Assembly (NCBI GenBank): GCA_903642215.1
Contig: CAHJWG010000004.1
Location: 1-64,000, forward strand
Source of the DNA: Sphingobacteriaceae bacterium
Lineage (GTDB): Bacteria > Bacteroidota > Bacteroidia > Sphingobacteriales > Sphingobacteriaceae
Reading direction: 5' to 3'
DNA length: 64,000 bases
Both the position numbers and the translations under genes were made by a program. The notes under the pieces were generated by a model that was not told the DNA's origin, searched no databases, and saw only the letters and a list, made by a program, of their open reading frames with translations. This document shows positions 36,560 to 44,790 of this stretch, piece after piece (position 1 is the first letter of the stretch; the number at the start of each line of letters is the position of its first letter).

Positions 36560-36691
36560 ATTGAAACGGTTAGCAAAATGCCCAGCCATACCAATATTAA
36601 AACAAGACAGCGCTACGCTAAAATATTAGATATGAAAGTCAGCCATGGTATGGTATTGCTAAAAGAGAAATATAAAGCAGGCACTTGTTAA
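36560..36691 (+). pseudogene. integrase fragment (C-terminal 44 codons)
   Basis: Reading IETVSKM then PSHTNIKTRQRYAKILDMKV and a stop: it matches the last part of a tyrosine recombinase, with nucleophilic Tyr retained but the Gly of the usual LGHT replaced by Pro-Ser. No 5' part is found. The intact gene upstream has the same wording (HTSIRTTQIYAKVLDIKV), so this is a relic of a related second copy. Confidence 0.75.
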
Positions 36692-36752
36692 AAAAGAAAC
36701 TAAAACTTCTGCGACCTAACAAAACATCAATTTATTAAATACCTATATTTGT

Positions 36753-37025
36753 ATGAGAACAACACACCAAATGATGAGCAGCACAACCACAAACGACTTA
36801 CGTTCAGCTTCAATCTTTGAGCTATCGAATGAGGAATTGCGGGAAAGACTGCGTCCGGCCTATGAAAAAATTAAACAGGAAGCGTTTGCAAAACATAGCT
36901 ACCTCACTTATTATGACCCCTTAGTATGTCCGACCGTAGCACATGCCGTACACGAGTATCGTGACCGGAAGGAGTTGATGTGGATGGATCAAACCGGTAA
37001 AGAACAGTTTGTAAAAATTCTTTGA
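36753..37025 (+). CDS. putative antitoxin partner of zeta toxin
   Basis: 90 residues; highly charged helix in the middle (FELSNEELRERLRPAYEKIKQEAFAKHSYLTYYDPLVC). No family is recognised. It lies 4 bases before the zeta-like kinase gene; in toxin-antitoxin operons this size and place is taken by the neutralising partner. It differs from the classical epsilon protein in lacking its three-helix-bundle wording. Confidence 0.5.
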   Translation: MRTTHQMMSSTTTNDLRSASIFELSNEELRERLRPAYEKIKQEAFAKHSYLTYYDPLVCPTVAHAVHEYRDRKELMWMDQTGKEQFVKIL

Positions 37026-37029
37026 TCCT

Positions 37030-37695
37030 ATGTCAGATAACCCGCAGCTACTATTCGTCGCGGGGCCAAACGGTGCAGGGAAATCGACCTTTTCCAAAGA
37101 GTTGTCGCCTCTCGGTGCTGTTATCTTTGACGTGAACAAAGTTATTGCCCGCATAGTGGCCCAATCACCTTACATGCCAAACAAAGAGGTATATGATATA
37201 GCGACTCAGGAATTTTTTAACCAAGCCAATAAAGCAGTCAGGTTGAAACAGCATTTTACTTTAGAAACTAACTTTAGAGATAAGGAATTAGTGGATATTA
37301 CTGACCAGTTCAAACGATTTGGTTATACCACAAACATGGTCTATTTGACTTTGGACAGTATTGAACAATCAACTTACCGGGTAAATCAGAGGGTGCTGAA
37401 TGGAGGTCATTTTGTAGATCGTAAAAACATCCTATTGAACTATCATGAAGGCTTACAATATCTTGAGCGTTTTGCTGACCGCTTTGACAATGTGGAGATA
37501 GTTGACGGTTCAAAAGATTTTGGTGAGTTTAGATCACTGTTGAGTATAAAGCAACAAGAGCTTATCTACCTAAGCACGAACCTTCCCGCCAGTGTGGAAC
37601 AAACTGTCATCAATATTGCTAACCGCTATAGGGATAAATCAAGAGATGAAGATAATGATGAAGAACAAGGCTGGGATTATCGTTTAGGACGATGA
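37030..37695 (+). CDS. zeta-toxin-family P-loop kinase
   Basis: 221 residues with Walker A GPNGAGKST (Lys18), then the TLETNFRD and IVDGSKDFGEFR segments found in zeta-like proteins. Zeta toxins phosphorylate UDP-N-acetylglucosamine or related sugars and block cell-wall synthesis. The 90-residue upstream protein is the likely antidote. The C-terminal 25 residues are strongly acidic and basic (RYRDKSRDEDNDEEQG). It belongs to the cargo of the island. Confidence 0.75.
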   Translation: MSDNPQLLFVAGPNGAGKSTFSKELSPLGAVIFDVNKVIARIVAQSPYMPNKEVYDIATQEFFNQANKAVRLKQHFTLETNFRDKELVDITDQFKRFGYTTNMVYLTLDSIEQSTYRVNQRVLNGGHFVDRKNILLNYHEGLQYLERFADRFDNVEIVDGSKDFGEFRSLLSIKQQELIYLSTNLPASVEQTVINIANRYRDKSRDEDNDEEQGWDYRLGR

Positions 37696-37699
37696 AAGT

Positions 37700-37988
37700 T
37701 TGACAGGAAAAGCCGTTTCACATTTCGCTACATTGGAATTGTTTGAACGCTTTTCCTATCCACTGAAAGACGTTGTACGCCCACTCACAACCAATTTTGC
37801 CTATCGTTTTCAACCACACGACCGAAGATATGCCGGCCTTTTAAATATCGGTACAAATGTTCCTACGCATTTTTCTGAAATGTTATTACCCTCACTGGTT
37901 TATCAAAGAAAACATGGATTTTGCTCACCAGCCGACACTACCGGGGCAACTCGACGTTCTTAAGGATAAATTGGAAGCAAAATCCTGA
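37700..37988 (+). pseudogene. decayed gene of unknown family, frameshifted
   Basis: The first frame starts with TTG (GKAVSHFATLELFERFSYPLKDVV, then RFQPHDRRYAGLLNIG) and breaks into nonsense after LLPSL near 37898. A different frame continues with sensible wording (WFIKENMDFAHQPTLPGQLD, then VLKDKLEAKS) to a TGA at 37986-37988. Two joined frames and no full-length copy argue for a pseudogene. The parent family is not recognised. Confidence 0.5.
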
Positions 37989-38000
37989 TTATATTTGGTG

Positions 38001-38132
38001 ATGAACCAGATGGAAGAAATACGCCGTAAGCGCCTGGAGATGCAGCGGGAAGAAGCAGAAAAGAAGCTACATGAAAATGCAGCAATTATCACGGCATTCA
38101 AAGAAAATGTAAGGAACTGGAAAGTCCTGTAG
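38001..38132 (+). pseudogene. short coiled-coil fragment, probably joined to the next frame
   Basis: 43 codons (MNQMEEIRRKRLEMQREEAE, KKLHENAAIITAFKE) ending at TAG. The third frame then runs open from TGA at 38074 through KCKELESPVADLQVNYLETIGLVAKSP into the 288-residue reading frame, so a deletion may have split one gene. Confidence 0.4.
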
Positions 38133-38170
38133 CTGATTTACAAGTCAACTATTTAGAAACCATCGGGCTC

Positions 38171-39037
38171 GTGGCCAAGTCGCCTAACTTATTGCAAAAC
38201 CTATGTCCTGAACTGCTACTTGACAAGGATGGTCTTTATGACTTGGCCCAATTACGCGCTTTGTTTAAACCAGCGACTTTTCCAGGTACGGGGTTAATGG
38301 TTGTAAATGATTTTATGATTATGGCGCATCCCTTTTTCCGCCGCGGCATGCATCTTGGTGCCAATTGGGAATCCCGGTTTATCGAGATGTTTTGGCGCAT
38401 AGACATTCCTACTGCGCGGATTTTTGTGGCGCTGGATCTGAATCGCGTGCGGTTAGATTTAAAAGGTATAGGCTATCTGGAACTGGACACTTGGCATGGC
38501 GCGAAATTTAGTCAGGACATTCCGACAATCAAAGATGGCATCGGTCAGTGGCGCCCACCGGGGGACGTGGATTCGTTACTCGATCTTATTTTTGGATCTG
38601 CTTATAGTTTGAATACCAAATGGTCAACCAAAGGTCGCCTTAAAACATTTCAGGCTGAAGCCTACTTACAAGATGACATCTTATTTGAGTGGGAAGGTGA
38701 TATCTGGCACCCGGTTCGTTATATCCACAGCCAATACGATCTGGAAAATAACCAATTTATACATCTGGATGGCGCAATCCACTTTTACCAGCCGACAGAT
38801 TACAAGATCATGCGGGAAAAAGATCTGGACTATAATTTTAAACACGCCGAACAAATCAAAGCGCCGGCGGTCAAACTCTTTAAAATCGATGACCATATTC
38901 CACTAGAAGTATGGATGGAGTTGACCAGCCAGTTTTTCGCGCACAACCCTTTGATATTCGAATATTTTGAAGGTAAATACCCTGAGCAGATACAAGATAT
39001 TATTAATGCCATCCGTAAATCACGTAAAGAGGAATAG
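38171..39037 (+). CDS. hypothetical protein of the island, possibly 5'-truncated
   Basis: 288 residues from GTG at 38171; the same frame is open upstream to 38077 with sensible wording, so the real start is unclear. It is globular, rich in Asp, Trp and aromatic residues, with a WRIDIPTARIFVALDLNRVRLD segment and WHPVRYIHSQYD. No family recognised, no signal peptide or membrane span. It lies in the island between the zeta pair and two further unrecognised genes. Confidence 0.5.
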   Translation: MAKSPNLLQNLCPELLLDKDGLYDLAQLRALFKPATFPGTGLMVVNDFMIMAHPFFRRGMHLGANWESRFIEMFWRIDIPTARIFVALDLNRVRLDLKGIGYLELDTWHGAKFSQDIPTIKDGIGQWRPPGDVDSLLDLIFGSAYSLNTKWSTKGRLKTFQAEAYLQDDILFEWEGDIWHPVRYIHSQYDLENNQFIHLDGAIHFYQPTDYKIMREKDLDYNFKHAEQIKAPAVKLFKIDDHIPLEVWMELTSQFFAHNPLIFEYFEGKYPEQIQDIINAIRKSRKEE

Positions 39038-39097
39038 TATTTTTCGATCAATTGCTTTTTCTAGCGAAATCGATAACTTCAATATTATTATTTATTT

Positions 39098-39559
39098 ATG
39101 GAATTTGCTTACGACGTCCGCTTTCTTGATACGCATTACGATGCGCTTGTACATTTCATGTCGACTTTCATCGTATCAAATTACAATGATGCCAAAAAAT
39201 TTGTTGAGGAATTCAACGCAGCATTGATCAGAAGAGGTGCGACCCTTTACAACTCCCCTCACTATCGTATTGATAACGACGAAGAGCTGAAGAAAAACAC
39301 TTATGCAATGATCGATTTTATGAATAAAAGGGCCACCGCCACGATCACGGTCGAACAATTTTTCATGCAAGACCCTGATCAAGATCTATCATTAAGTGAA
39401 AATATGACCGATAAATATTTCGCTGGAGAAGAATCAAGCGCGTTAATCGGAGAGAAATTCAGGGTTCCTGTACGAGTTCTTGATAACGAGACCAGAGAGC
39501 CGGTCACGGCGGACCAATATTTCTTTTCAATAGAACATTTGATCCCTCGAAATAAATAG
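39098..39559 (+). CDS. hypothetical island protein
   Basis: 153 residues. An alpha-helical N-terminal half (THYDALVHFMSTFIVSNYND, AKKFVEEFNAALIRRG) is followed by an acidic region (DPDQDLSLSENMTDKYFAGEE) and a short beta-rich end. No recognised family. A further short frame (39561-39650, 29 codons) follows directly and may be a truncated partner. Confidence 0.5.
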   Translation: MEFAYDVRFLDTHYDALVHFMSTFIVSNYNDAKKFVEEFNAALIRRGATLYNSPHYRIDNDEELKKNTYAMIDFMNKRATATITVEQFFMQDPDQDLSLSENMTDKYFAGEESSALIGEKFRVPVRVLDNETREPVTADQYFFSIEHLIPRNK

Positions 39560-39560
39560 T

Positions 39561-39650
39561 ATGATCAAACGGGATGCAGTTTATATTGAATTGGGTCAAT
39601 GGCGCAAGATCAGCAAGTCCTTTATGCTGATTACAATTTCTTTACACTGA
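39561..39650 (+). CDS. tiny possible gene or fragment
   Basis: 29 codons (MIKRDAVYIELGQWRKISKS then FMLITISLH). It starts one base after the preceding stop. Length and lack of a family make it doubtful. Confidence 0.2.
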   Translation: MIKRDAVYIELGQWRKISKSFMLITISLH

Positions 39651-39660
39651 CAATTATAAA

Positions 39661-39972
39661 ATGAATTTATTAATTCGTATTTTGTCTCTATTATCGGATA
39701 ATAAAGATTGTACGGTTGAGCCTGTTATTAAGTTCAATGATGATTGGAAAAACCTAAATGTTGGGGATAAAGTCAAAAAACAAATCATTACGCGAGTAAG
39801 CTGGGAAAATCAATCGGCGACTTACTCTGAGGAGTATTATTATGGTAAAATCATTTTGATCGATAATGGTTACGCTGAGGTTAAGTATAAACATCTAAGA
39901 ACTCTGGAACGCGAAATGCTAAAAGACCTTTTATGCGTTTCCGAGTTTGAATGGAAAAAAGTAAGAACCTAA
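39661..39972 (+). CDS. hypothetical island protein
   Basis: 103 residues with short beta strands (KKQIITRVSWENQSATYSEE, YYYGKIILIDNGYAEVKYKH) typical of a small SH3-like barrel, but no family recognised. It is close to the next fragment (39991), suggesting a small cargo cluster. Confidence 0.45.
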   Translation: MNLLIRILSLLSDNKDCTVEPVIKFNDDWKNLNVGDKVKKQIITRVSWENQSATYSEEYYYGKIILIDNGYAEVKYKHLRTLEREMLKDLLCVSEFEWKKVRT

Positions 39973-39990
39973 ATTAGAATACAAAAGAAA

Positions 39991-40068
39991 ATGTATGATC
40001 CAGTTTTAAGTGGTCAAATAAATGAACTTTTGCGATTAAAGGACAATAGCACTAGGCGTAATGGGTAG
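39991..40068 (+). pseudogene. gene truncated by the IS256 element
   Basis: 25 codons (MYDPVLSGQINELLRLKDNS) whose stop TAG at 40066-40068 is formed by the junction with the IS left end. No continuation is found on the far side of the element. Confidence 0.45.
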
Positions 40069-41394
40069 TGTAAATTAAACTGTGTCAGCGTTGGTGTTTA
40101 GTTATTTTGCAAGTGCATTTTGATCCGTTCTTCAAACATAATAAAAAGTTGTGATAGGGTTAGGTTCCAATTGTGGAGCGGCATGGTCCACTTCTCGGAT
40201 ATGTTTTGAACGACCAAATATACCAGTTTCAAAAGGGCATTATCCGAGGTAAAAGCACCTTTTGTTTTGGTTACTTTTCTGACCTGCCTATGGAATCCTT
40301 CCACAGAATTGGTGGTATAAATCACCTTTCGGATATGGGCATCGAATTTAAAAAAAGTGGATAGGTTCTCCCAGTTATTATACCAGGAAGAGATCGGAAC
40401 AGGATATTTCTTGCCCCATTTCTCGTCCAAAGCGATCAGGTTTTCATGGCCCTGCTCTTTAGTCAGTGCCTGATAAACTGGTTTCAGATCGGCCATAAAA
40501 GGCTTCTTATCCTTTTCAGTAATGTAGCGCAAACTGTTCCGGATCTGATGAACCACACAGGTCTGCACCTCGGTTTTTGGGAAGATGGCAGCGATGGCTT
40601 CAGGAAATCCTTTTAGCCCATCTATGCAGGCAATGAGCATGTCCTGCATCCCGCGGTTTTTCAGATCGGTTAGCACAGCCAACCAGAACTTTGCGCCTTC
40701 GCTCTCAGAAAGATACATGCCTAAAAGCTCCTTTTTACCTTCTAAAGAAACACCCAGGATGTTGTAAACCGCGCGGGTAATCACGCTGCTTCCCTCACGA
40801 ACTTTATAATGCATACAGTCCAGGTACACAAAGGCGTAAACGGAATCCAGTGAACGTGCACGCCATTCGTTCATCGCCGGAACAACTTTGTCGGTGATGG
40901 AAGACAGCGTACTGGCCGAAATGTCCATCTGGTACAGCTCCTTGATATGTTTGCTGATATCTCTAGTGCTTAAACCAAGCCCGTAAAGACCGATCACTTT
41001 TTCCTCTAGTTCTTCGGTGATAATGACCTGACGTTTGGGAAGCACCAATGGCTCAAAACTGCCTGCGCGGTCGCGGCTGCTTTCCAACTCGAACTCACCC
41101 GAAATACTTTTTATCTTTTTGCTGGCCTTGCCATTACGCCGGTTAGCTATTCCAGCCTCCTTTTCTTCCTGTAGGTGCGCGTCCAGTTCTCCTTCCAGTG
41201 CCGATTCTAAAAAGTGCTTTAGTAAAGGTGCAAAGATCCCTTTTTCACCATTCAGCGGCTTGCCCGCATACATACCCTTGATCGCTTCCGCTTTGAAGCT
41301 CTCAAAATCAAAACCTTGTTGCTCGTTCATATTCCTGTGTCTTAAAGTCAAAAATCAATATTTAATCTTCAATTGACACAGTTCATTGTACACT
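40067..41394 (-). mobile_element. IS256-family insertion sequence, 1328 bp
   Basis: Imperfect terminal inverted repeats of 21 bases: AGTGTAAATTAAACTGTGTC at 40067-40087 (plus one base) and its counterpart at 41374-41394, differing at a few positions. They enclose a single transposase gene. No clear 8-9-bp target duplication was found at the ends (left ATGGGT, right CTCCAAAG), so the insertion is old or one end has rearranged. Confidence 0.85.
40098..41351 (-). CDS. IS256-family (mutator-type) transposase
   Basis: 417 residues, full length. The catalytic triad wording is present: YLDCMHYK for the first Asp, ACIDGLKGFPEA for the second, and NSVEGFHRQVRK for the Glu. The intermediate C-x2-H motif CVVHQIRNS is also present. 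The element looks intact and may be active. Confidence 0.95.
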   Translation of the reverse strand: MTLRHRNMNEQQGFDFESFKAEAIKGMYAGKPLNGEKGIFAPLLKHFLESALEGELDAHLQEEKEAGIANRRNGKASKKIKSISGEFELESSRDRAGSFEPLVLPKRQVIITEELEEKVIGLYGLGLSTRDISKHIKELYQMDISASTLSSITDKVVPAMNEWRARSLDSVYAFVYLDCMHYKVREGSSVITRAVYNILGVSLEGKKELLGMYLSESEGAKFWLAVLTDLKNRGMQDMLIACIDGLKGFPEAIAAIFPKTEVQTCVVHQIRNSLRYITEKDKKPFMADLKPVYQALTKEQGHENLIALDEKWGKKYPVPISSWYNNWENLSTFFKFDAHIRKVIYTTNSVEGFHRQVRKVTKTKGAFTSDNALLKLVYLVVQNISEKWTMPLHNWNLTLSQLFIMFEERIKMHLQNN

Positions 41395-41437
41395 CTCCAA
41401 AGATGCAAATATTATTTTATTTCGCCAACGTTTTAGC

Positions 41438-41671
41438 TCCAGAGCGTGGGCTCGAACTAGGTAATCTATTACAATGTTAACGAAGCTAAACTTCTTAAAT
41501 CATCGATAAAGTGGTTCGAGAAGCACCCAGTTGGGTGCAGCTGAAACTGATTTAATATACCACGTCTTATTGTGCACCCGTCTGGGCTCGAATCACTAAT
41601 CAAATAGTAGTGAAAAGCTGTAGATATGTCAATAAATGGTTCAACTTTAGTCCCGCTGCACCGGGGATACT
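41438..41671. repeat. group of four tRNA T-arm-like repeats in alternating orientation (left)
   Basis: Units at 41438-41460 (minus; ctcgaact core), 41511-41540 (plus; GTGGTTCGAG with CACCCAG/TGGGTGCA), 41571-41596 (minus; TGCACCCGTCTGGGCTCGAATC) and 41637-41671 (plus; GGTTCAAC, CCCGCTGCACCGGGGA). Units two and three are complementary over most of their length. They lie between the IS and the TIR-protein gene. Confidence 0.45.
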
Positions 41672-41712
41672 ATGCTAAATTGAACAATTTCCACTCGTTG
41701 TGTTGTTGTTGT

Positions 41713-42678
41713 TTAGTTTTTCTGCACTATTTCTTTACTACTACTTGCTTTGTATTCTTGTTTAATCTTGATAGCTTCCCATTCAATATTTTGTTTAAAT
41801 ATGACTTTTGCTGGCACCATTCTACCAACTTCTCTCACAATCATTCTTTCACCAGTATGGGGGTTTTGTAATATCCATTTTTCCATGTAGGTATAAGGTT
41901 CAACGTAATCGCTTAAAAGAAGGTACAAGTTATTTAAGACAGCTTGAATCGAGTCATCTGCCCTAATTTCTAGAAACTGTTTACCTTGGTATTCTGGGAA
42001 TTTTACGTTTATAGTTATAGAATAGAATAATGCTTCAGCATCTTCTAAATCCTTTTGATTTTTTGGTTTACTGTCTTGTTTGTTTGTGATAGTTTGTTGG
42101 TCAAGTAAATCAATAAACCTCTTATCAAAATGGGTTTTTATATCCAACAAAGCTTGATTGATGTCTACAGGTTGACTTTTGCTTCCATCTTCTGTAAATA
42201 CTACTTTGGATAATTCAGACAACGCTTTCTCTAGAACAGGCTTCGACATTTCTTCGTCGAAATTTATTTCGAATTTATTTAGCAACTTCCCCACAAATTC
42301 TTTTAATGATTTATAATCTGTGAGTTGGTAACACTGATACATTCCAAGCGGTGGAAGTATGGTATCCCTTTTTACCCCAACACATACAGGTATTACTTCG
42401 CATTTTTCTAATGCTTGTGCTATTCCGCTTTCAAAATAAATCCAAGGTCTATGAATACTATTAGGAGTCAAAACGGTTACTAATGCTTTGCTCTGTGATA
42501 TTTTTACTAGAATTTCATTAAACCAAATATTACCAGGCTTCAACCCTCCGCTTTCAGAATTGTCGGAGGAGAACCAAGGCACCAATTGACGTAACGATAT
42601 ACGACTAAGTACTGTAGCAATCACCTCTGCGACATCTTTATCACTGCTGAAATGACTTAAAAAAAAGTTGTGTGCCAT
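41713..42678 (-). CDS. TIR-domain protein with conserved C-terminal domain
   Basis: 321 residues. A TIR domain spans about 1-130 (FFLSHFSSDKDVAEVIATVL; ALVTVLTPNSIHRPWIYFES) with the NADase-type Glu83 beside Trp79. Such domains cleave NAD+ or signal in anti-phage defence. A linker (about 140-210) leads to a second domain (about 215-305; KFPEYQGKQFLEIRADDSIQ, PYTYMEKWILQNPHTGERMI), with beta-strands and a Trp-rich ending whose wording suggests, weakly, a beta-grasp (ubiquitin-like) fold. No STING, Sir2 or SLATT partner is adjacent. It lies in the island's right half. Confidence 0.8.
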   Translation of the reverse strand: MAHNFFLSHFSSDKDVAEVIATVLSRISLRQLVPWFSSDNSESGGLKPGNIWFNEILVKISQSKALVTVLTPNSIHRPWIYFESGIAQALEKCEVIPVCVGVKRDTILPPLGMYQCYQLTDYKSLKEFVGKLLNKFEINFDEEMSKPVLEKALSELSKVVFTEDGSKSQPVDINQALLDIKTHFDKRFIDLLDQQTITNKQDSKPKNQKDLEDAEALFYSITINVKFPEYQGKQFLEIRADDSIQAVLNNLYLLLSDYVEPYTYMEKWILQNPHTGERMIVREVGRMVPAKVIFKQNIEWEAIKIKQEYKASSSKEIVQKN

Positions 42679-42847
42679 AATATTTTCCTAATTTCTGCTA
42701 ACATTCAATGCTTAGCGAAGAACTGGTATTTGAAATTCAACAGCCGAAACGAAAGTTAAATTAATGCTCAAATGTTGATACTTCTTAAAATACTTAAATT
42801 CCTATATTTAAAGCTGATGCTTGTATTAGCGTAAGTATGATTTAAAG

Positions 42848-43246
42848 TTATCCTTTTACATAAGCCAGTTTTTCAGCTACTTTCCCATCTACAACTTTGA
42901 AAACATCTACTCCACGCAAATGCCATGGTTTTCCGTCTTTAGTTTTATGGTAAATCCAGCGAACTACACAGCGATTGCCAGTAGCAAAAACGTCTTCTGC
43001 TTCAAAATAGGCATCTGGATTACTACCAAAAAACCTTGACCAGTATGCTCTTACGGCAACTGCACCTTCTAACCGGGTTCCGTCAGGTATCGGGCTGGTA
43101 TTCTCGAATATACAATCTTCTGTCATCGCATCCATAACCGCATCTACGTCATGCTTGTTAAAAGCTGAATTAAAATTTTCTACTGCGGTAAGTGTTAGCT
43201 CTGTCTCCTTAGTAGCTTCTGTTTTTTGTTCTGTGCTCGTCTCCAT
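42848..43246 (-). CDS. SnoaL/NTF2-like protein
   Basis: 132 residues. The region NFNSAFNKHDVDAVMDAMTE, then GAVAVRAYWSRFF and RGVDVFKVVDGKV, fits the cone-shaped NTF2-like fold typical of polyketide cyclase-like and unknown-function proteins. It was probably carried on the island. Its role is unknown. Confidence 0.8.
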   Translation of the reverse strand: METSTEQKTEATKETELTLTAVENFNSAFNKHDVDAVMDAMTEDCIFENTSPIPDGTRLEGAVAVRAYWSRFFGSNPDAYFEAEDVFATGNRCVVRWIYHKTKDGKPWHLRGVDVFKVVDGKVAEKLAYVKG

Positions 43247-43760
43247 ATCACTTGTTTTATGATTTCCTGAACAAATACAATTAAAGATAGTAAGAATTGT
43301 AATAATTTGATGTTTTCCTCAATCTACTATAGAGGTATACTGTACTTGATTTTTCTCCAATTCAGAATTTTAGTATTCCGTACAAACTATTAATTTTTGC
43401 TTTATTGAATTGATTAAATCGATAATAACAACCATTTTTTACTTATAGGTAATCGATCAAAAGTCCTGAATATTTTATTTACTAGTTGTATAGCAAAAAA
43501 GGAAATGGAAATATTTTGTGCAGCTTCCACAAGGTATCGTTCCTACCTAATTAATGAATAAGCTTTAAAAGAAAGTGCCACCATAACAAAATTTGCTTTA
43601 ATACAATATATAGGTTTTAGCTGACTTGCACTTATTGTTATAATGCGTGATTATACCTATCAATATTAGGTATTAACTCCGTTTTAATGATTTCTTATAT
43701 TATCCATTTTTGAGTAATAATAGCGAATGAAAAGTAAAATGCTATCAACTTTTGTATTAA
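43247..43760. other. AT-rich intergenic DNA, no gene
   Basis: About 500 bases with stops in all frames and no repeat or RNA gene recognised. It separates the NTF2-like gene from the collar fragment. Confidence 0.5.
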
Positions 43761-43994
43761 TCAAATTATTTCCTCCATCAATTTATTTCTTATGTCAACA
43801 TTACTCGTGCAAAGCATAGTCACGACTACACTCATTTTGATGGAGGTATTATAAATGATTTTTCCAATGATAAAGATCAAAGAAAGGATTCGTACGGTAA
43901 TATGGTTTCGGCTACAACTGGCGAAGGGGGTCAATCTAAGGATGAAACACGCGCTAAAAATGTCTCTATCTATTATTATATTCAAATAAATTAA
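43761..43994 (+). pseudogene. 3' fragment of a phage-tail-collar-like gene
   Basis: The plus frame reads open from a TAA at 43758 to a TAA at 43992-43994. The tail reads AKHSHDYTHFDGG and ends with ETRAKNVSIYYYIQIN, which resembles the closing ETRPKNVxVxYxIKI of tail-collar (MdpB-like) proteins, with the His-x-His just upstream. The N-terminal part is absent. Confidence 0.5.
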
Positions 43995-44111
43995 GTTATT
44001 AAGAACTTTAAATTTTTACTTGAAGTTTAGCCTATTGTCGCTGTTTTCCACCACCCTACCAATATACACAAAAATTATAAGGCATAAAAAAGTGCCACGA
44101 ACATGTAACGC

Positions 44112-44334
44112 TCTGCTCGCTACAAGTGGCTCGAACCATAATTTATATAATAGCAAAAAGTTGTAAATCTGATAAAAAATGGTTCGAATTTAGTCCTGTT
44201 TGGGCTACCTAAAAATTTTACTAATCGTTTTACTCGGTAGCCCGAGCAGGACTCGAACCGGTTAAGCTGTAAAAGTGCCCAAATTCTTCAATTCCTGTAT
44301 AAAATGGTTCGAAAATTGTACCATAGGGATCACC
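44112..44334. repeat. group of four tRNA T-arm-like repeats in alternating orientation (right)
   Basis: Units at 44112-44140 (minus; GTGGCTCGAACC), 44179-44209 (plus; GGTTCGAATTTAGTCCTG, GGGCTACC), 44235-44260 (minus; GGTAGCCCGAGCAGGACTCG) and 44303-44334 (plus; GGTTCGAA, GGGATCACC). Units two and three form a long interrupted hairpin. The last unit is the candidate attR. Confidence 0.45.
44306..44333 (+). other. candidate attR (degenerate tRNA-Lys 3' end)
   Basis: Holds GGTTCGAA (44306-44313) and GGGATCAC (44326-44333), both present in tRNA-Lys at 35014-35036 with a shorter spacing. A 14-bp-stem terminator follows 7 bases later, as expected if this was the original downstream DNA of the tRNA gene. 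Confidence 0.45.
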
Positions 44335-44340
44335 TTTTTA

Positions 44341-44372
44341 AAAAGCCTTAAATCTGAAGATTTAAGGCTTTT
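44341..44372 (+). terminator. strong terminator at the island's right end
   Basis: Perfect 14-bp stem AAAAGCCTTAAATC with GATTTAAGGCTTTT, loop TGAA, then a T-rich end. Confidence 0.85.
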
Positions 44373-44790
44373 TAGGTTTTAAAATAGTTTTCCGTTTCGG
44401 TAGTCATGTACTACCGGCACAATTCAAAGTTTGGAAACTTTTTTAAGTGGCTTTCTATAATATATAAGCGGCGGTAACTTGTTTTCTCCGTTTATTGCTT
44501 TACATGCTTTGGGAAAAACTATATTAAAATGTTACACCTAAGCTTGAAATGCCTAAGCACGATTCAGAGATAATCGCCTATTGGGAACAATTTTACCTGG
44601 TTGCCTTACTTACGTTATACCAATAAACTTATTACTGAAATAAATACATAATCTTATTAATTTTTTTAGTTCATTATAAAAATAACCTTTTAAAGAAGAA
44701 ATACTTTTACTTTTCTGCTGATTTCCAATGCAATAACTTTAACTTTTCCTTAACAATTTCGTTTAACAACAAACATAACTTTGTTATATT
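44373..44790. other. intergenic DNA right of the island
   Basis: About 420 bases with no coding frame of note. TAACTTTG at 44776-44783 matches the -7 consensus for the next small gene, 7 bases before its start. No other recognisable feature. Confidence 0.4.

Noticed and set aside
40060..41402. Target-site duplication of the IS256 element
   Set aside because: The 8-9 bases outside the two ends do not match each other, so none is claimed.
43761..43985. 74-codon minus-strand reading frame
   Set aside because: The plus strand of the same DNA encodes the collar-like tail; the minus frame is its shadow.
41438..44334. Integron attC sites
   Set aside because: The hairpin pairs lack the GTTRRRY/RYYYAAC cores and no integron-type integrase is present; T-arm similarity explains the cores better.
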